A stretch of 64,000 bases of DNA from Citrus sinensis (Eukaryota; Streptophyta; Magnoliopsida; Sapindales; Rutaceae). A model generated the notes under the pieces. The model worked only from the letters and a program-made list of their open reading frames with translations. It did no database searches and had not been told where the DNA came from. The stretch is from NCBI RefSeq assembly GCF_022201045.2, contig NC_068563.1, positions 23,719,001 to 23,783,000 of the forward strand, in the 5' to 3' direction. Shown here piece after piece: positions 35,485 to 46,600 of the stretch (positions are counted from its first letter, which is position 1; every line of letters starts with the position of its first letter). The position numbers and the translations under genes are program-made.

Positions 35485-37890
35485 GCTGTTGGATGAATTG
35501 CAGCAGAATCGACGGCTGAGATTGCATTTGAATTAAAAGCAGGAGGAAGGGGAAAGTCGGAAACCCGTAAGGCCGTAACTTGGGTTCGTAAAAAGTGGAC
35601 CGGTGTGAAACGGGTGAGACAGTGAAAAAAAATAATAAATTATTTTTATTTTTAATAAAAAGAAGTGAGAAAAAGATCATCACTCAATTTTATTTTTTAA
35701 AAAAACTCATTTTCAGTCTAACTTTTCAATTAACATCATTTATTTCAAAAAATATCTTTATCGAAAAATAAACAAATGATTAAAAAATCAATTCTTTTTT
35801 TCTTTTCTCTCATATGCTATTTCTCAAGTTTATTATAGATTTAACTTCCCCTCTCTCACATTCCCCTTTTTTAATTGATTCAAAGTTTGAATCAAATATT
35901 GACTCCTAAAATAAATTTTAAATTAAAACATTGATTCTATACTTATTTAATATTTAGTTTATATTCCAACTGATATGTCACCGTTAGAATTTTTAATAAC
36001 GGTTAATAATTTATTATCATTCAAGCTAATAGTGACACATCATTAATCACATTGGTTGAGACATAAATTAAGCATCCAACTAAGTATAACATTAGCATCA
36101 CTCCCAAAAAAAAAAAAACTTAATCACAAAATTTAACAAAACCCAACAATAGAACTCATGATATGTTGGTGGTAGAGGGATTGAAAGTGATGAAAATAAG
36201 TGGGTGGGGTGAGGGGGCTGCTTGAGAGAGAGAGAGAGAGAGAGAAAGAAAAGAAATGAAACAAAAAAATTTTTTATCAGGGTTATTAGAAAAATTATTG
36301 AACAAATTGAAAAATGAGGGCCCACTAAATATTATTACTTGTTATGAAGTATGATAGATCGTATATGCGGATGTCTATCAATCATATTAATGCATGCAAC
36401 TCCATATTTTTTATCTCTCAACAAGTAACCTTTAACCTTCCTACAACTCTTTTTATCTCCCTAATTTAAGAATTATTATACCTTATATTTATGATCTATT
36501 ATTCACCACTTTATTGTTGTATCACTATAAAATGAGGTCTTTTTTCTTTATTTGTACACACTTAGATTGAATATACTATTACATATATCATTTGATTTAT
36601 TGTCTCTTTCTCTTATTATATTGTTATGCTACTGATTGATAAATAATTTAATATTATTCCATTTCTTAGACTTTTTTCCCACTGCTACTTTTCTTACTTA
36701 TGGTTTTTACAACATTAATTATTACGTTAAATTAGTTTTAGAAAACGTCAAATTATTTCAAAAAAATAATACATTAAACAAGTATTTTTTTTTTCAAAAT
36801 TTTGGAAGGCATTACACTAGCTAGTATGTTCGACTGTTTTTCCTTTTTTTTTTCTTTTATTGACATTGTTTACAATATGTAACCACAACTTAAGCTTACT
36901 AGCCTATTTAAGCCTAGCATAAGAAATTAAAGAGAATTCCCCCCTCTCACGTCCTCCTATTTTTTTTCACCCACTATTGATTCACAGAATTTAACAAAAC
37001 CCAACAATAAAAATTGAAAATAATAAAAAATACTTCTAAATACTTGTAATGTTTTTACTTGTAGCTGTGTTTGATCCTAAATAAATTGATTGCATTGTAC
37101 TGGCAATTTTAATTTGTGTCAAGTGAATTGCATTTGGGTTTAGTGATTACTTTGTTGATAAATTAGTTTGTCAGTTAACAATGCATAATGAGCTCAATGG
37201 ATCCTCATCTAAAATTGCATGTGCCCTGCGCATGGGAGCAGCCTCAAAATTTGTTTAATAAAAGACTTAACTGGACAAATGACAGATGTTTAATGAGATT
37301 CTGACTGAGGAATGCACAATGATTTGTTCTTGGAACGTGAAGCAGATAAGAAACCATCGCAACTTGTTGATCTATATATACTTACTAAGAACAAGTCTAA
37401 AAAGATTATAAATGTACGTAGGCTTTGCATAGGAGTTCCTCAAGGGTTGGATAAAGCTATCTTGTTGTAGTCAAGGGCCGATGATTTATCATAAAACTAT
37501 ATATCTTCAGATATTTCATGACTACTCTTTCTTTTTTTAAAGAAAAAAATTGAGAGAAAGTAATTTAGTTATCCATATTCAGGAAGAAGCTTAAGTAGAA
37601 TTCCCGCGGATAAGAAGGGTTCCGCTCCAAGAGTGAAAGAAATGCTTCTATTTTATTCTCTTTCATTATTTTTTTGTATAGGGAATTTGTTATGTATATT
37701 TTTTTTCAGTGTGTAGCCACAAGCCAGAAGAATTTGTTCTGTATATCTTGCATTCAACTTTGGCGGCCACGGAAAGAGCTATTCTCCAGTTTAGTCACTG
37801 TACATGCGGGGGACCGAGCAACTTGTAAGATTTAACTGCTGACTTATTATTTTCCACTAATTTCATGCATTGCTGGTCTTCTGTCAGACC
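35485..37890. other. Gene-free stretch with simple repeats
   Basis: Contains the PNO1 promoter region, a (GA)11 run at 36224-36245 and AT-rich sequence. The motif ACAAAATTTAACAAAACCCAACAATA occurs twice (about 36125 and 36985, slightly different; quoted in part), hinting at another dispersed repeat. No gene supported. Confidence 0.4.
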
Positions 37891-38097
37891 TCATTGAATT
37901 TCTTGCATCATTAGTCCTCAGTACAAAAATATTTATAAGATTTTGTATATTAATGAATTGTGTATCTCATTGAATTTCTTGCCTCGTTAGTACCCAGTAC
38001 AAAAATATTTATAAGATTTTGTATATTAATGAATTATGTATCTCTTTGAATTTCTTGCCTCATTAGTACTCCGTACAAAAATATTTATAAGATTTTT
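37891..38097 (+). repeat. 76-bp minisatellite, 2.7 units
   Basis: Units start at 37891, 37967 and 38043 with exactly 76-bp spacing. Each begins TC(A/T)TTGAATTTCTTGC and contains GTACAAAAATATTTATAAGA. The third unit stops after about 55 bp. Units differ at a few bases. Confidence 0.9.
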
Positions 38098-38408
38098 CAT
38101 TGGCAGGCCGCATCGAGATCATTTTATTTATTTATTTTAGGATACTGCTTTGATGGAGAGTCATTTTTCTTGCCAATAGATGCTAATTAAGATATTATGA
38201 AAAGGATGGTGATGGGTTTATATCCTTGGATTTGGATCTTCTCCTTTTTTTAAAAAAATTCTTTTGTATTCAATGATCAAAATTTACTTAATTTTTATTC
38301 TTCCATAAATGATTTTTTTTTTCTCTTGATGTTTTTCGTCTTCTTTTTTATTTTTTTCACAACCCTTTTCTTTTGATACAATGGCGCCTAGCGGAAGGCC
38401 TGCACGAC

Positions 38409-38494
38409 GAGCTATTAGCTCAATGCTAGAGCATGCCTCTGATAATTGTGTCGTTTTACCTAGGCTGTGACTCTGTGAGGGCTCTCAGCCACAT
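38409..38494 (+). pseudogene. Plastid trnI-GAU-like relic (5' exon plus intron start)
   Basis: GAGCTATTAGCTCAATGCTA followed by GAGCATGCCTCTGATAA (38409-38445) resembles the 5' exon of chloroplast trnI-GAU, whose anticodon-side end is CCCCTGATAA. The next ~50 bp (TTGTGTCGTTTTACCTAGGC, then TGAGGGCTCTCAGCCACAT) resembles the start of that gene's group II intron. Resemblance then fades. It is diverged and truncated, so not a functional tRNA. The comparison is from memory. It may be an old plastid-to-nucleus insertion or a repeat family that captured such a piece. Confidence 0.45.
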
Positions 38495-40489
38495 CATTTG
38501 TTTCTTTTGGGAGTGGCTTGCTTTGGTGTTGGGACATATTATGTAACAGGATTTTATGGTCCTGGAGTGTCTGACCCGTATAGTCTACTAATGCAAAATT
38601 CATTAAACAGAAAATTTTTATTGGGAACTTATTAATGTAAAAATAAGTAAAGAAATATGGGGAAAAAAGGGCCATACAAGAATAGTTTGTTGTGTGTAAA
38701 GCTCCCACCAACCATAAACTCACTTGATCAACTCCTTATCCTTCATCAAATATGTATTATGCGTTGCTAACTGACCTTGGAAATCGTTTGGTTGTTAATT
38801 GATTGTGCAATTTTGCTGCTTTTCTTTTGATTTATTTCTTAATTCGATTTCTAATACATTTATCGGGCATTTCTTCCTACCTGTTAATTTGATTAGAAGA
38901 TCCATAAAGAATATGGAAGTGATTTTATAAAACCATTATGATTGAAGTTGTTTAATTAGGACTCTTCTTTTTCTTCCATGTTTATCGGGACTCAATTTTT
39001 AAAATTAGGGAAGACAAAAAAAAAAAAAGAAATTAATAAAGTAGTTTATCAATTTATGGAAAAAAAGTAAATAAATCTAGACCATTCATCACAAAATTGC
39101 CATATATTATGAGATCTTCAAAAGATTAAATAAAATTAGATTAGAAGTGGATAGAAATCCTATATATGTTCTTAATACTTGAATCAAGACAAAAAAATAA
39201 TTGGGTTTCCACACAAAATCAATCCCTTATACGTAATTAACTTTGATACCACTGTTACCGATCCGCCACCATTGCTCTTTGAAAATTTTCTAATTGTACT
39301 TTATACTAGTTAAACCCCTTCTAGGTTAAATTATTAGAACCGCCACTAATGCATAAAATGGTGAATAGTGATAATCCTCGGTGACAAGCTAAATGCTGCA
39401 ATCTTCTATTAGTTACTACAGCAAGATTAAAAGGGGAAAATGTTGGCATCATCAGATTTTAATTTCATTTCATAATGTAAAAGACACAGCACTAAAGTTT
39501 GGAAACTTATTAATTAGTCCATGTGCCAATAATATATAAATTGTGGCTGCACTCTATACATGTAACACATTTGCTGGGATATTAATTAATGGGAGTATAG
39601 ATGGAACTGAAGAGAAGCAGAGGAAAGTACGGTGGCAATAAATGAAAAAGCTAGCTAGCTACACATGCATTTTACAAGATGAAAAAAAAAAAGCTGCTTA
39701 AGTGATCTGTCTCTTTTTATTATGTGTTGCGACTCTCTAAATTATTATTAATCTTGGACATTTGAACTCTCTTCATTGTGGAAAACTAAAGAAGATCTTG
39801 TAGATAAGTGTTAAATAAAGAAATAATAATAATGGTTAGTTAAACAAGGGCATAGTAAAGGAAAAGACATTGTATGAATTATTATTACAAAGTTTACAAG
39901 TTACATTGACAAGTAGATAAGTTTTGATTTAATTGTTACAAAATTGCCTATAGATATAAGCATTGATGTGAACCTATATCCATTTATTTATAAGATTAAA
40001 AAGTTAGCTGTGCATATGAACCCTAGTGTCCCTTGTTGCTAGCTATGGACCTTAATTGCTAGATTACACTATCAGCTTTAATTCAAGATGTTTGAGATAG
40101 TAGAGAGTTAACAACTAATGGCAGTAGGAATTAATTGATCCAAAAGACTTAGTTCTTTTAAAGGATAATAACGGATCTATTACGCTCTTGTAGTTAATGG
40201 TTATTGACTGATTCACAATTTCACGTAACATTTTGGCCTCTTCGAATTCCGTAGAAAAATCAAACAGTTTCAAAATATGAGTGATCGATAAGTTTCATGT
40301 TACGTTATATGACTATTATTAATTAGCAGATTTTAAGGTTAATTTGCATGTGTTTCAGATTTAAAAAAAGAAAAAAGAAAAAAGAAAAAGGAAAAGGCTT
40401 AACAATCAATAATGGCACTGCATTGCGTATATGACCAGAGTAACAATTGATGATGAAATTTGATTAGCCGAATCGATAAGCACAAGGTC
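38495..40489. other. Gene-free stretch
   Basis: No gene, RNA or element end recognised. An A/G-rich tract lies at about 40364-40398. Confidence 0.4.
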
Positions 40490-40768
40490 CCTTTCAACTA
40501 TCTGTCAAACTTTTACCAGCTCAACTACCATCAAAACCATTGAGTACATGCATTAATAAATGATAATTTTTCTCAATTACTTGCCCGGTCGTGACCACTG
40601 TGAATTCAATTGGCTGCTGCAAATATATGGATATTGAGTAAAATGACCTTGGCTGGTGGGGGACGGTGCCCACCGCATGATGAGTACCAGTGTCAAATGG
40701 TGTTATTTAGTTAATTCACAGTTTGAAGATTATTTATAAGGAGTTATAAAAATTCTATTATGTGTATA

Positions 40769-41115
40769 GGTGCTTATTAATGGCGGATTCAAATACTTAA
40801 ATTAGGAGAACTTAGTTCAAAAATTTTTAATTTAATTTGGGGTATTAACACTTCTTCTTCTTTTTTTTTAAAATCTGTTCACTTAATCATTTAAAATCTC
40901 AAAGACTAAAATTCTATTATTTGCTTTTAAATTTTTAATTTTAAATGGTGGAGCTCATTGCGGTCACTTTGTGAACTTATCTTTAAAAAAAAATTATATG
41001 GCTCTTGAAATTTGATCCAAGTCTCCAAAACTTCTAAATATCACTCTTACTGGTAACTATAAATATTTTGTCATATAAAAGTATGCCCAAATTCTTTTTA
41101 TTTAACTTTTTCAAA
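40769..41115 (+). repeat. Dispersed repeat, copy 2
   Basis: Relative of 24128-24480, same orientation, inserted in the third copy of the segmental duplication. Confidence 0.5.
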
Positions 41116-41221
41116 AGGAACTTCTTATTTGCTACTATATAGTGTACATTACTACCCACTAAGTCATCTTCATATGCATATTTATTTCATAATTTATTCA
41201 TAACTGGGCACTTATTTTCTG

Positions 41222-41435
41222 TTAGAGTGATGATACAACCACAAACTCTTGTACAAATTTATCTTGTATAAACTAATTTGACATTAGTTCATTAGTTGAA
41301 TGAAAATATAAAATAATAAAAATAAATCATGTGGGCCAAGAGATTTTTAATTCAACTAATTTTATCATGGCACATCAGTTTGTACAAAATAAATTTGTAC
41401 AAGGGTTTGTGCCTATATTATTACTCTTTCTATTA
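41222..41435 (+). mobile_element. Foldback MITE, copy 2
   Basis: Same family as 26537-26750. Left arm GATGATACAACCACAAACTC / TTGTACAAATTTATCTTGTA pairs with right arm TTTGTACAAAATAAATTTGT / ACAAGGGTTTGTGC. Flanking duplication not clear. Confidence 0.7.
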
Positions 41436-42249
41436 TTCTATTTTTCCTTTATTTTTTTATACCAAAAAAAAAAAAAAAAAACAAATCAAGAATCAAAAGG
41501 AGATGATAAATCTCACCCACTAAACACCAATCCTTACCTCTTATTATTACTCAAATTCAGCTAATCATGGATGTAAAACGCATTCACAGTCATTCGAACT
41601 GAACCAAGGAAATACACAAACCCTTCTTCTCTCCACCTATTCTCTCCAAATCTAGCAATATCTTAATTCCTGCATTCTTTAATTCTCTTATCCCAATAAG
41701 AGATTTTCTCAATTGATCAAACTAGCACCCAAAATCGATTCACCCAAATATTAAACTTATATGAACAGATTCTGATGGAGAAGAAACTAAGAACTTTCTT
41801 TTATTATTATTTAATATCACTGTATTGCTACTTGTCTCTTCATCCATAAGGAACTACAAACTTTAACCTAAGCAAAACTCAGGTCTGATGCAGTTGTGCA
41901 TTATATGGGGATTGGGGAACCAGATTCAAAGGGAAACATTACAAATTTTATTTGATTCAAATTTAGACTTATAATAATAACAAAAGAGAAAATTAGAATT
42001 ACATTAGATTTCTTTGCAAATAACTCAGTAACAGATATATCATTAAGCAGTAATGAACTAATATATATCTATTACCCTAAAAGAAAAAAAGTTCCTTTTC
42101 TTTCCTTTTTTTTCTCACGGGCAAATCAAACTGCCCCATGAAGAAGAAGATGGAAAAGTAGAAACACACTGAAAAGGAGAATTAAAATACACCATAAAGT
42201 TAGGGGGAAAAACCCACGTGCGTACCCTAGCTAGCTAGCTCAAGCTTTA

Positions 42250-42624
42250 TTAGTTGCTTGCCTTCTTGTTGTTCTCTTCATTGAGAAAATCAAGCAACAC
42301 AGTGCTTTTGCATTTGGGGCACTTTGGATTAGCATCAGACAACATAACATACATAAGGCAACGAGGGCAGCCGGCCAGTACCATTGAAGTTGTCACGTGA
42401 ATAGCCGCCGCTGCGTCCGTCATCTCTTCGGGCTCCGATGACACGCATGAGCTTTCCGGTGACACTACTTCCCACGAATAAGAATTATTAGGTGATGACT
42501 CGTTTGGTGGTGAATCAATAATAACCGCCTGGTTGTTGTTGTTAGCCCTAGCCGTAGCCCTAGGAGGTGATAGGTTCAGCTTCAGTTCAAGCTTCGGAGT
42601 ACTGTTGTTACCTCGTCGACTCAT
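42250..42624 (-). CDS. GIR1: GIR1/GIR2-like EAR-motif repressor
   Basis: A 124-residue single-exon coding region. GL2-INTERACTING REPRESSORs of Arabidopsis bind the homeodomain factor GL2 and recruit TOPLESS to repress root-hair genes. Visible marks: MSRR start, an LxLxL EAR motif LELKLNL (12-18) followed by SPP, a conserved SSCVSSEPEE block (58-67), and a C-terminal zinc-ribbon-like module GCPRCLMYVMLSDANPKCPK with Cys 86, 89, 102 and 105, ending STVLLDFL. These match the GIR family in order and length. ATG 42624 is the only ATG in frame; the seven codons upstream start with GTG. A 5'UTR intron is likely (minus-strand donor TTGAG|GTAATTTC near 42814, acceptor CTGCTAG near 42666). An (AG)n tract lies upstream at 42932-42968. 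Confidence 0.9.
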   Translation of the reverse strand: MSRRGNNSTPKLELKLNLSPPRATARANNNNQAVIIDSPPNESSPNNSYSWEVVSPESSCVSSEPEEMTDAAAAIHVTTSMVLAGCPRCLMYVMLSDANPKCPKCKSTVLLDFLNEENNKKASN

Positions 42625-42928
42625 TTTGTTCCCTCCTTCAAACACGAAATTAAACCTCTAGGACTAGCAGTGCAGTAATAACAATAATATTAATGTCAGT
42701 TCACCCGTGGTCATAAAAATTACATAAAGCTATTATGTATGCAAATTCATTAACAATGAACAGGTGAGGTGGGAACAAATTAAAAGAGAAACGCGAAAAG
42801 ATAAATGAAATTACCTCAAGTGATGTATGTACGCTTGGCAATATGTAAGGTACGTTTGGTCGATTTTGGTCCTGTTGAACCTCTTAAGGCAAAATATATA
42901 TAGCAATTTTGGGAAAGTGAGTGTATGT

Positions 42929-42931
<3 letters not shown>

Positions 42932-42968
<37 letters not shown>
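42932..42968 (+). repeat. (AG)n microsatellite upstream of the GIR-like gene
   Basis: About 18 AG units; on the coding (minus) strand it is a (CT)n tract just upstream of the predicted leader, a place where CT repeats are frequent in plant core promoters. Confidence 0.85.
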
Positions 42969-42971
<3 letters not shown>

Positions 42972-43844
42972 ATTAATAGTGTTATTAAAAATAGATACAT
43001 TGGTTAGTTAAGGGGGAAAATAATTACAAAGTTAGGAGCAAAAATTATTGTCAAAGAGTTGGTTATTAAAACCATTCAATTTTGATTAGCTAGACTCAGT
43101 TACATATATTAATCACATACATATTATAAGCTACATATCTAGGTTGCCATGAAATGAATTTCAAGTTATATACACGGGGCTTAATTATTGTCATTACTCA
43201 TTACCGATATTATTTTGGTCATTATAATTTTAGTTGGAAGGTGATTAAATGTTCTTAATGGAGAACCTAAAATAGAGGCAAAAGTAGTAAACTAAATGGT
43301 AAATATGCATCGGTGGTGGTGGGTTAATTATATACTTTAATTTGGTGGCATATCATTGTTTTCACTTTTCACGTAGACACTAGCTAGACTTGCCATTTTT
43401 AGCTATATAACTGATATTCAACTACCTTCATCAATCTTGTGGGTATACTTGGCATTAGAATCAGGCACACAATAAATCAATCACAACCGTCCATAAATGT
43501 ATGTCATTCTCAGCAGATGGTGGATATCAAATTAAGAATCGACAGTGATGTCGTGCAAAGATAACTAAAAATTGATACTAAGATGGCAGTAAAATCACAT
43601 TATTTCTCTTTGAAAAGAACGAGTACGGTTGAATGCACGAGATATGTAATCTAAGAGTTGGGTTTCATTAATGAAAAGAAAAATCAAAATCAAAATCAAA
43701 TTAGGCACAAAAATAACAATGAACTTAAGATGAGAGTAGGCTCAATTAATATTTGTAGGTAGTGATCAGACCCGAAATAAATTAAGCTTACATGGGTACG
43801 CCAGGTTGCCAATACGGCAGCATCTATTTTACATATAACTCACA
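42969..43844. other. Distal upstream region of the GIR-like gene
   Basis: No gene or element boundary seen. Confidence 0.35.
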
Positions 43845-44611
43845 CTAAAGGATTGTTTGTTTTTTTTTTTTTTTGACTTAATGATTTAATTGACTTAACT
43901 TCAATCAATTAAGTCATTAAGGTGACATTTATTTTTTGTCTGAAATCTAAATAGATCTGAATTAATTTGAATTCTGAATAGAGCTGAATGTCTGAATTTG
44001 AATAATATATTCTTTTTTTTGTCTCGATAGCTAAAAATTAATATTAAGTTGTTTGTTTTTTTAACTTAAAAAAAATCTAAAAACTAATTTTTTTACATTT
44101 ATATCCTTACAAATTATAAATATCTAAAAAAAAAAGATAATAGATTATCATAATATAAATTATATTCAATTGAATACAACTCTTTAATATTCTATATTAT
44201 ATATATTAGTTAATTTTATTATAGTTTATAATTTTAATATGAAAAATATTCATAAAAAATTATGAAGATAAACAATGCTAATTTGAAGAAAATAAAAAGA
44301 TAAAAATAATAATTGTCTACCACTATATATTATCACAAGTTATATAGAGATGGATAATAATGCTAATTATTAAATTTTATTTAGGCAATGATGAAAGTTA
44401 ATTAATTAGATAGGGATATTTTGGAGAATATCTTTTAATGATACCATTTAGACTTTTTAGATTAAGCAAAAAGTTAAAAAAATTAGTTTGACAACTTAAT
44501 GACTTACTAGCTAAAAATTTTCATTATTGAAAAAACAAATAGACTTAATGACTTAACTGATTAAAATTAAATCAATTAGGTCATTAAGTTAAAAAACAAA
44601 TGGCGCCTAAG
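43845..44611 (-). mobile_element. ~0.7-kb AT-rich MITE, copy 2 (inverted)
   Basis: Reverse-oriented copy of the family at 21017-21720, with ~60-bp terminal inverted repeats: GTTTGTTTTTTTTTTTTTTT / GACTTAATGATTTAATTGAC at the left and TGACTTAACTGATT...TTAAAAAACAAATGGCGCC at the right. Directly abuts copy 3. Confidence 0.65.
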
Positions 44612-45263
44612 TCTTTTTATTCTTTTTAACTCAATCAAAATTTTTAGTCATTAAGTCATTAAATTATTAAGCTAATTTTTTTTTTTACCTTTTTTCTTAA
44701 TCTAAAAAATTTGAATAATATTATAAAAGATATTTTCCAAAATATCCCTACCTAATTAATTAATTTTTACTATTATCTAAATAAAATTTAATAATTAGCA
44801 TTATTATACATCTGTATAACTTGTGATAATACATAGTAGTATAAAATTATTATTTATCTTTTTATTTTCTTCAAAGTAGCATTATTTATCTTCATAATTT
44901 TTTATGATTATTTTTCATATAAAAACATCATGAACTATAATAAAATTGATTAACTTATACTAATATAGAATATCAAAGGGTTGTATTTTATTGAATATAG
45001 TTTATTTTATGATAATATATTATCTTATTTATATTCATTGATATGCTTATTACTTGTTTAACATTTATAATTTGTAAGGGCACAAATATAAAAATACTAT
45101 TTTCCAAATTTTTTAGGTTAAAAACAAACAATTTAATATTTATTTTTTATGATTCAAACCCAAAAAAAAAAAATCATTCAAATTCAGACATTTAGCTTTG
45201 TAAAGAATTCATATTAGTTTAGGTTTACTCAGATTTCAGACAAAAAAATAAATGCTACTTAAG
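44606..45263 (+). mobile_element. ~0.7-kb AT-rich MITE, copy 3
   Basis: Direct-oriented copy of the same family as 21017-21720, lying head to head with copy 2 at 44606-44611. Confidence 0.65.
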
Positions 45264-45384
45264 TTAAAAGTAGTTACTTTAATACTTAAAAGTAGTAGTA
45301 TGTAAAATAAGTGGGAGGTCATAAGTAATTGCTTTTGGATTTGCTCTAATTTACATATAATACAACTTAACAAGACCCTGCCAA

Positions 45385-45930
45385 TAGGGATGGCAAACAA
45401 CGGGCCTGGGTCGAGCTTTTTCAAGCCCATGTCTAGGCCCACTGTCAGCTAAGAGTGTGGGCCTGGGCCGAGCTCGGGCTTTATTTATTTATTTTAAATT
45501 TTTTAAATTATTATAAATTTGAAATAAATTAATGATCAATAACTTATTACAATCATAGATAAATTAAAGAAAATGAATATTTCAAATTAAAATAATAAAT
45601 AAAGCAAATAAAAGCTCATACTTTTAATTTTCTTTAATACTAGATGTTTTAATTCAAACGCTCTCTTAATTAATTGACACAAAAGAGAGAATTTAGTATC
45701 ATAATTTTAGCTTTTTTGAATCATAATTGATTTATAAGTTAAGAATTTAAGTTTTCTTTTTTATTTTTAAATTACTTTTCAATTTTAATTATATTATTCT
45801 AATTTATAAATTTTTTTTTTAAAAGTAGTGGGTCTAGGCTTTGTTCGGACTTTTTTTTCTTGGGCCCTTGTCCCGGCCCTCATGTGTGAGGGCCGGGCCT
45901 ATGCCGGCCTGGGCTTTTTTGCCACCCCTA
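45385..45930 (-). mobile_element. Non-autonomous Ac-like hAT element, copy 2
   Basis: 546 bp with a perfect 8-bp target-site duplication CCTGCCAA (45377-45384 and 45931-45938). Ends TAGGGATGGCAAA and TTTGCCACCCCTA, an almost perfect inverted repeat. It is the reverse complement of 17637-18176 across its whole length, including the AT-rich core. No ORF. Confidence 0.9.
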
Positions 45931-45954
45931 CCTGCCAATACTACAATAGAGTGT

Positions 45955-46600
45955 AAACATTTGATCAATCCCTAAGTTGAGTATTTGTTTAGTTTCTATA
46001 TCTTAAAAAATGCCTCAAGATACCCCTATTACTAAATAGATTATACTCTTACCCTTATTTTTTTTTTAACTTTTACAATAATACCTTTGCTACAATAATT
46101 TGAAATTAATTAATTTTTAATCTATAAAAAATTAATTAGCAAATTAATTGATAATTACTTACTAGCAAATGAAGAAAAAAATATCAATATGAAATAGTAG
46201 GTAATGTTTCATATTTCATATTCTTGCAACATTCTTGCTAATTACTATTTATAAATAAATTAATAGTACTCAATTTAAAGCAATGTTTAATACCCTGGTG
46301 ACAATCTTATTAATAATTTTTGATAAAAAATTAATTTACCAAATTAATTCTAAAAGTAAAATAATAACAACTAATTTTTATTCTAATTTTAATGCAAATT
46401 TGATGAATTCATACTTTTTTCATTAGTATCTTTAAAAATATTATTACAAAGGTATTATTGTAAAAGTAAATAACATGTAAGGTTAGTATTATAATATAAT
46501 TACCTACAAGGGTGTCTTGAGATATTTTTTTAAAATATAAAGATTATATAAATACTTAACTTAAAATATAAGAACTAAATAAATATTTGTCCTTGTGATG
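45955..46600 (+). mobile_element. ~0.6-kb MITE related to that at 31013
   Basis: Left GAGTATTTGTTTAGTTTCTA TATCTT and right AAATATAAGAACTAAATAAATATTTG are inverted relatives, followed inward by GCCTCAAGATACCCCTA and its complement-like GGGTGTCTTGAGATA. AT-rich core, no ORF. Confidence 0.6.

Larger units (their letters stand above)
40490..41560 (+). repeat. Segmental duplication, copy 3 (degenerate)
   Basis: Blocks at about 40520-40625 (CAACTACCATCAAAACCATT, CAATTACTTGCCCGGTCGTG, CAATTGGCTGCTGCA) and 41195-41225/41505-41535 (GGGCACTTATTTTCTGTTA, CTCACCCACTAAACACCAAT) follow the order of the copies at 30.5 and 32.2 kb. The copy is split by a dispersed repeat (40769-41115) and a foldback MITE (41222-41435). 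Confidence 0.55.

Noticed and set aside
39640-39662. GCTAGCTAGCTACAC and similar CTAGCTAG repeats (also near 42227)
   Set aside because: Short simple repeats common in plant DNA, with no further structure.
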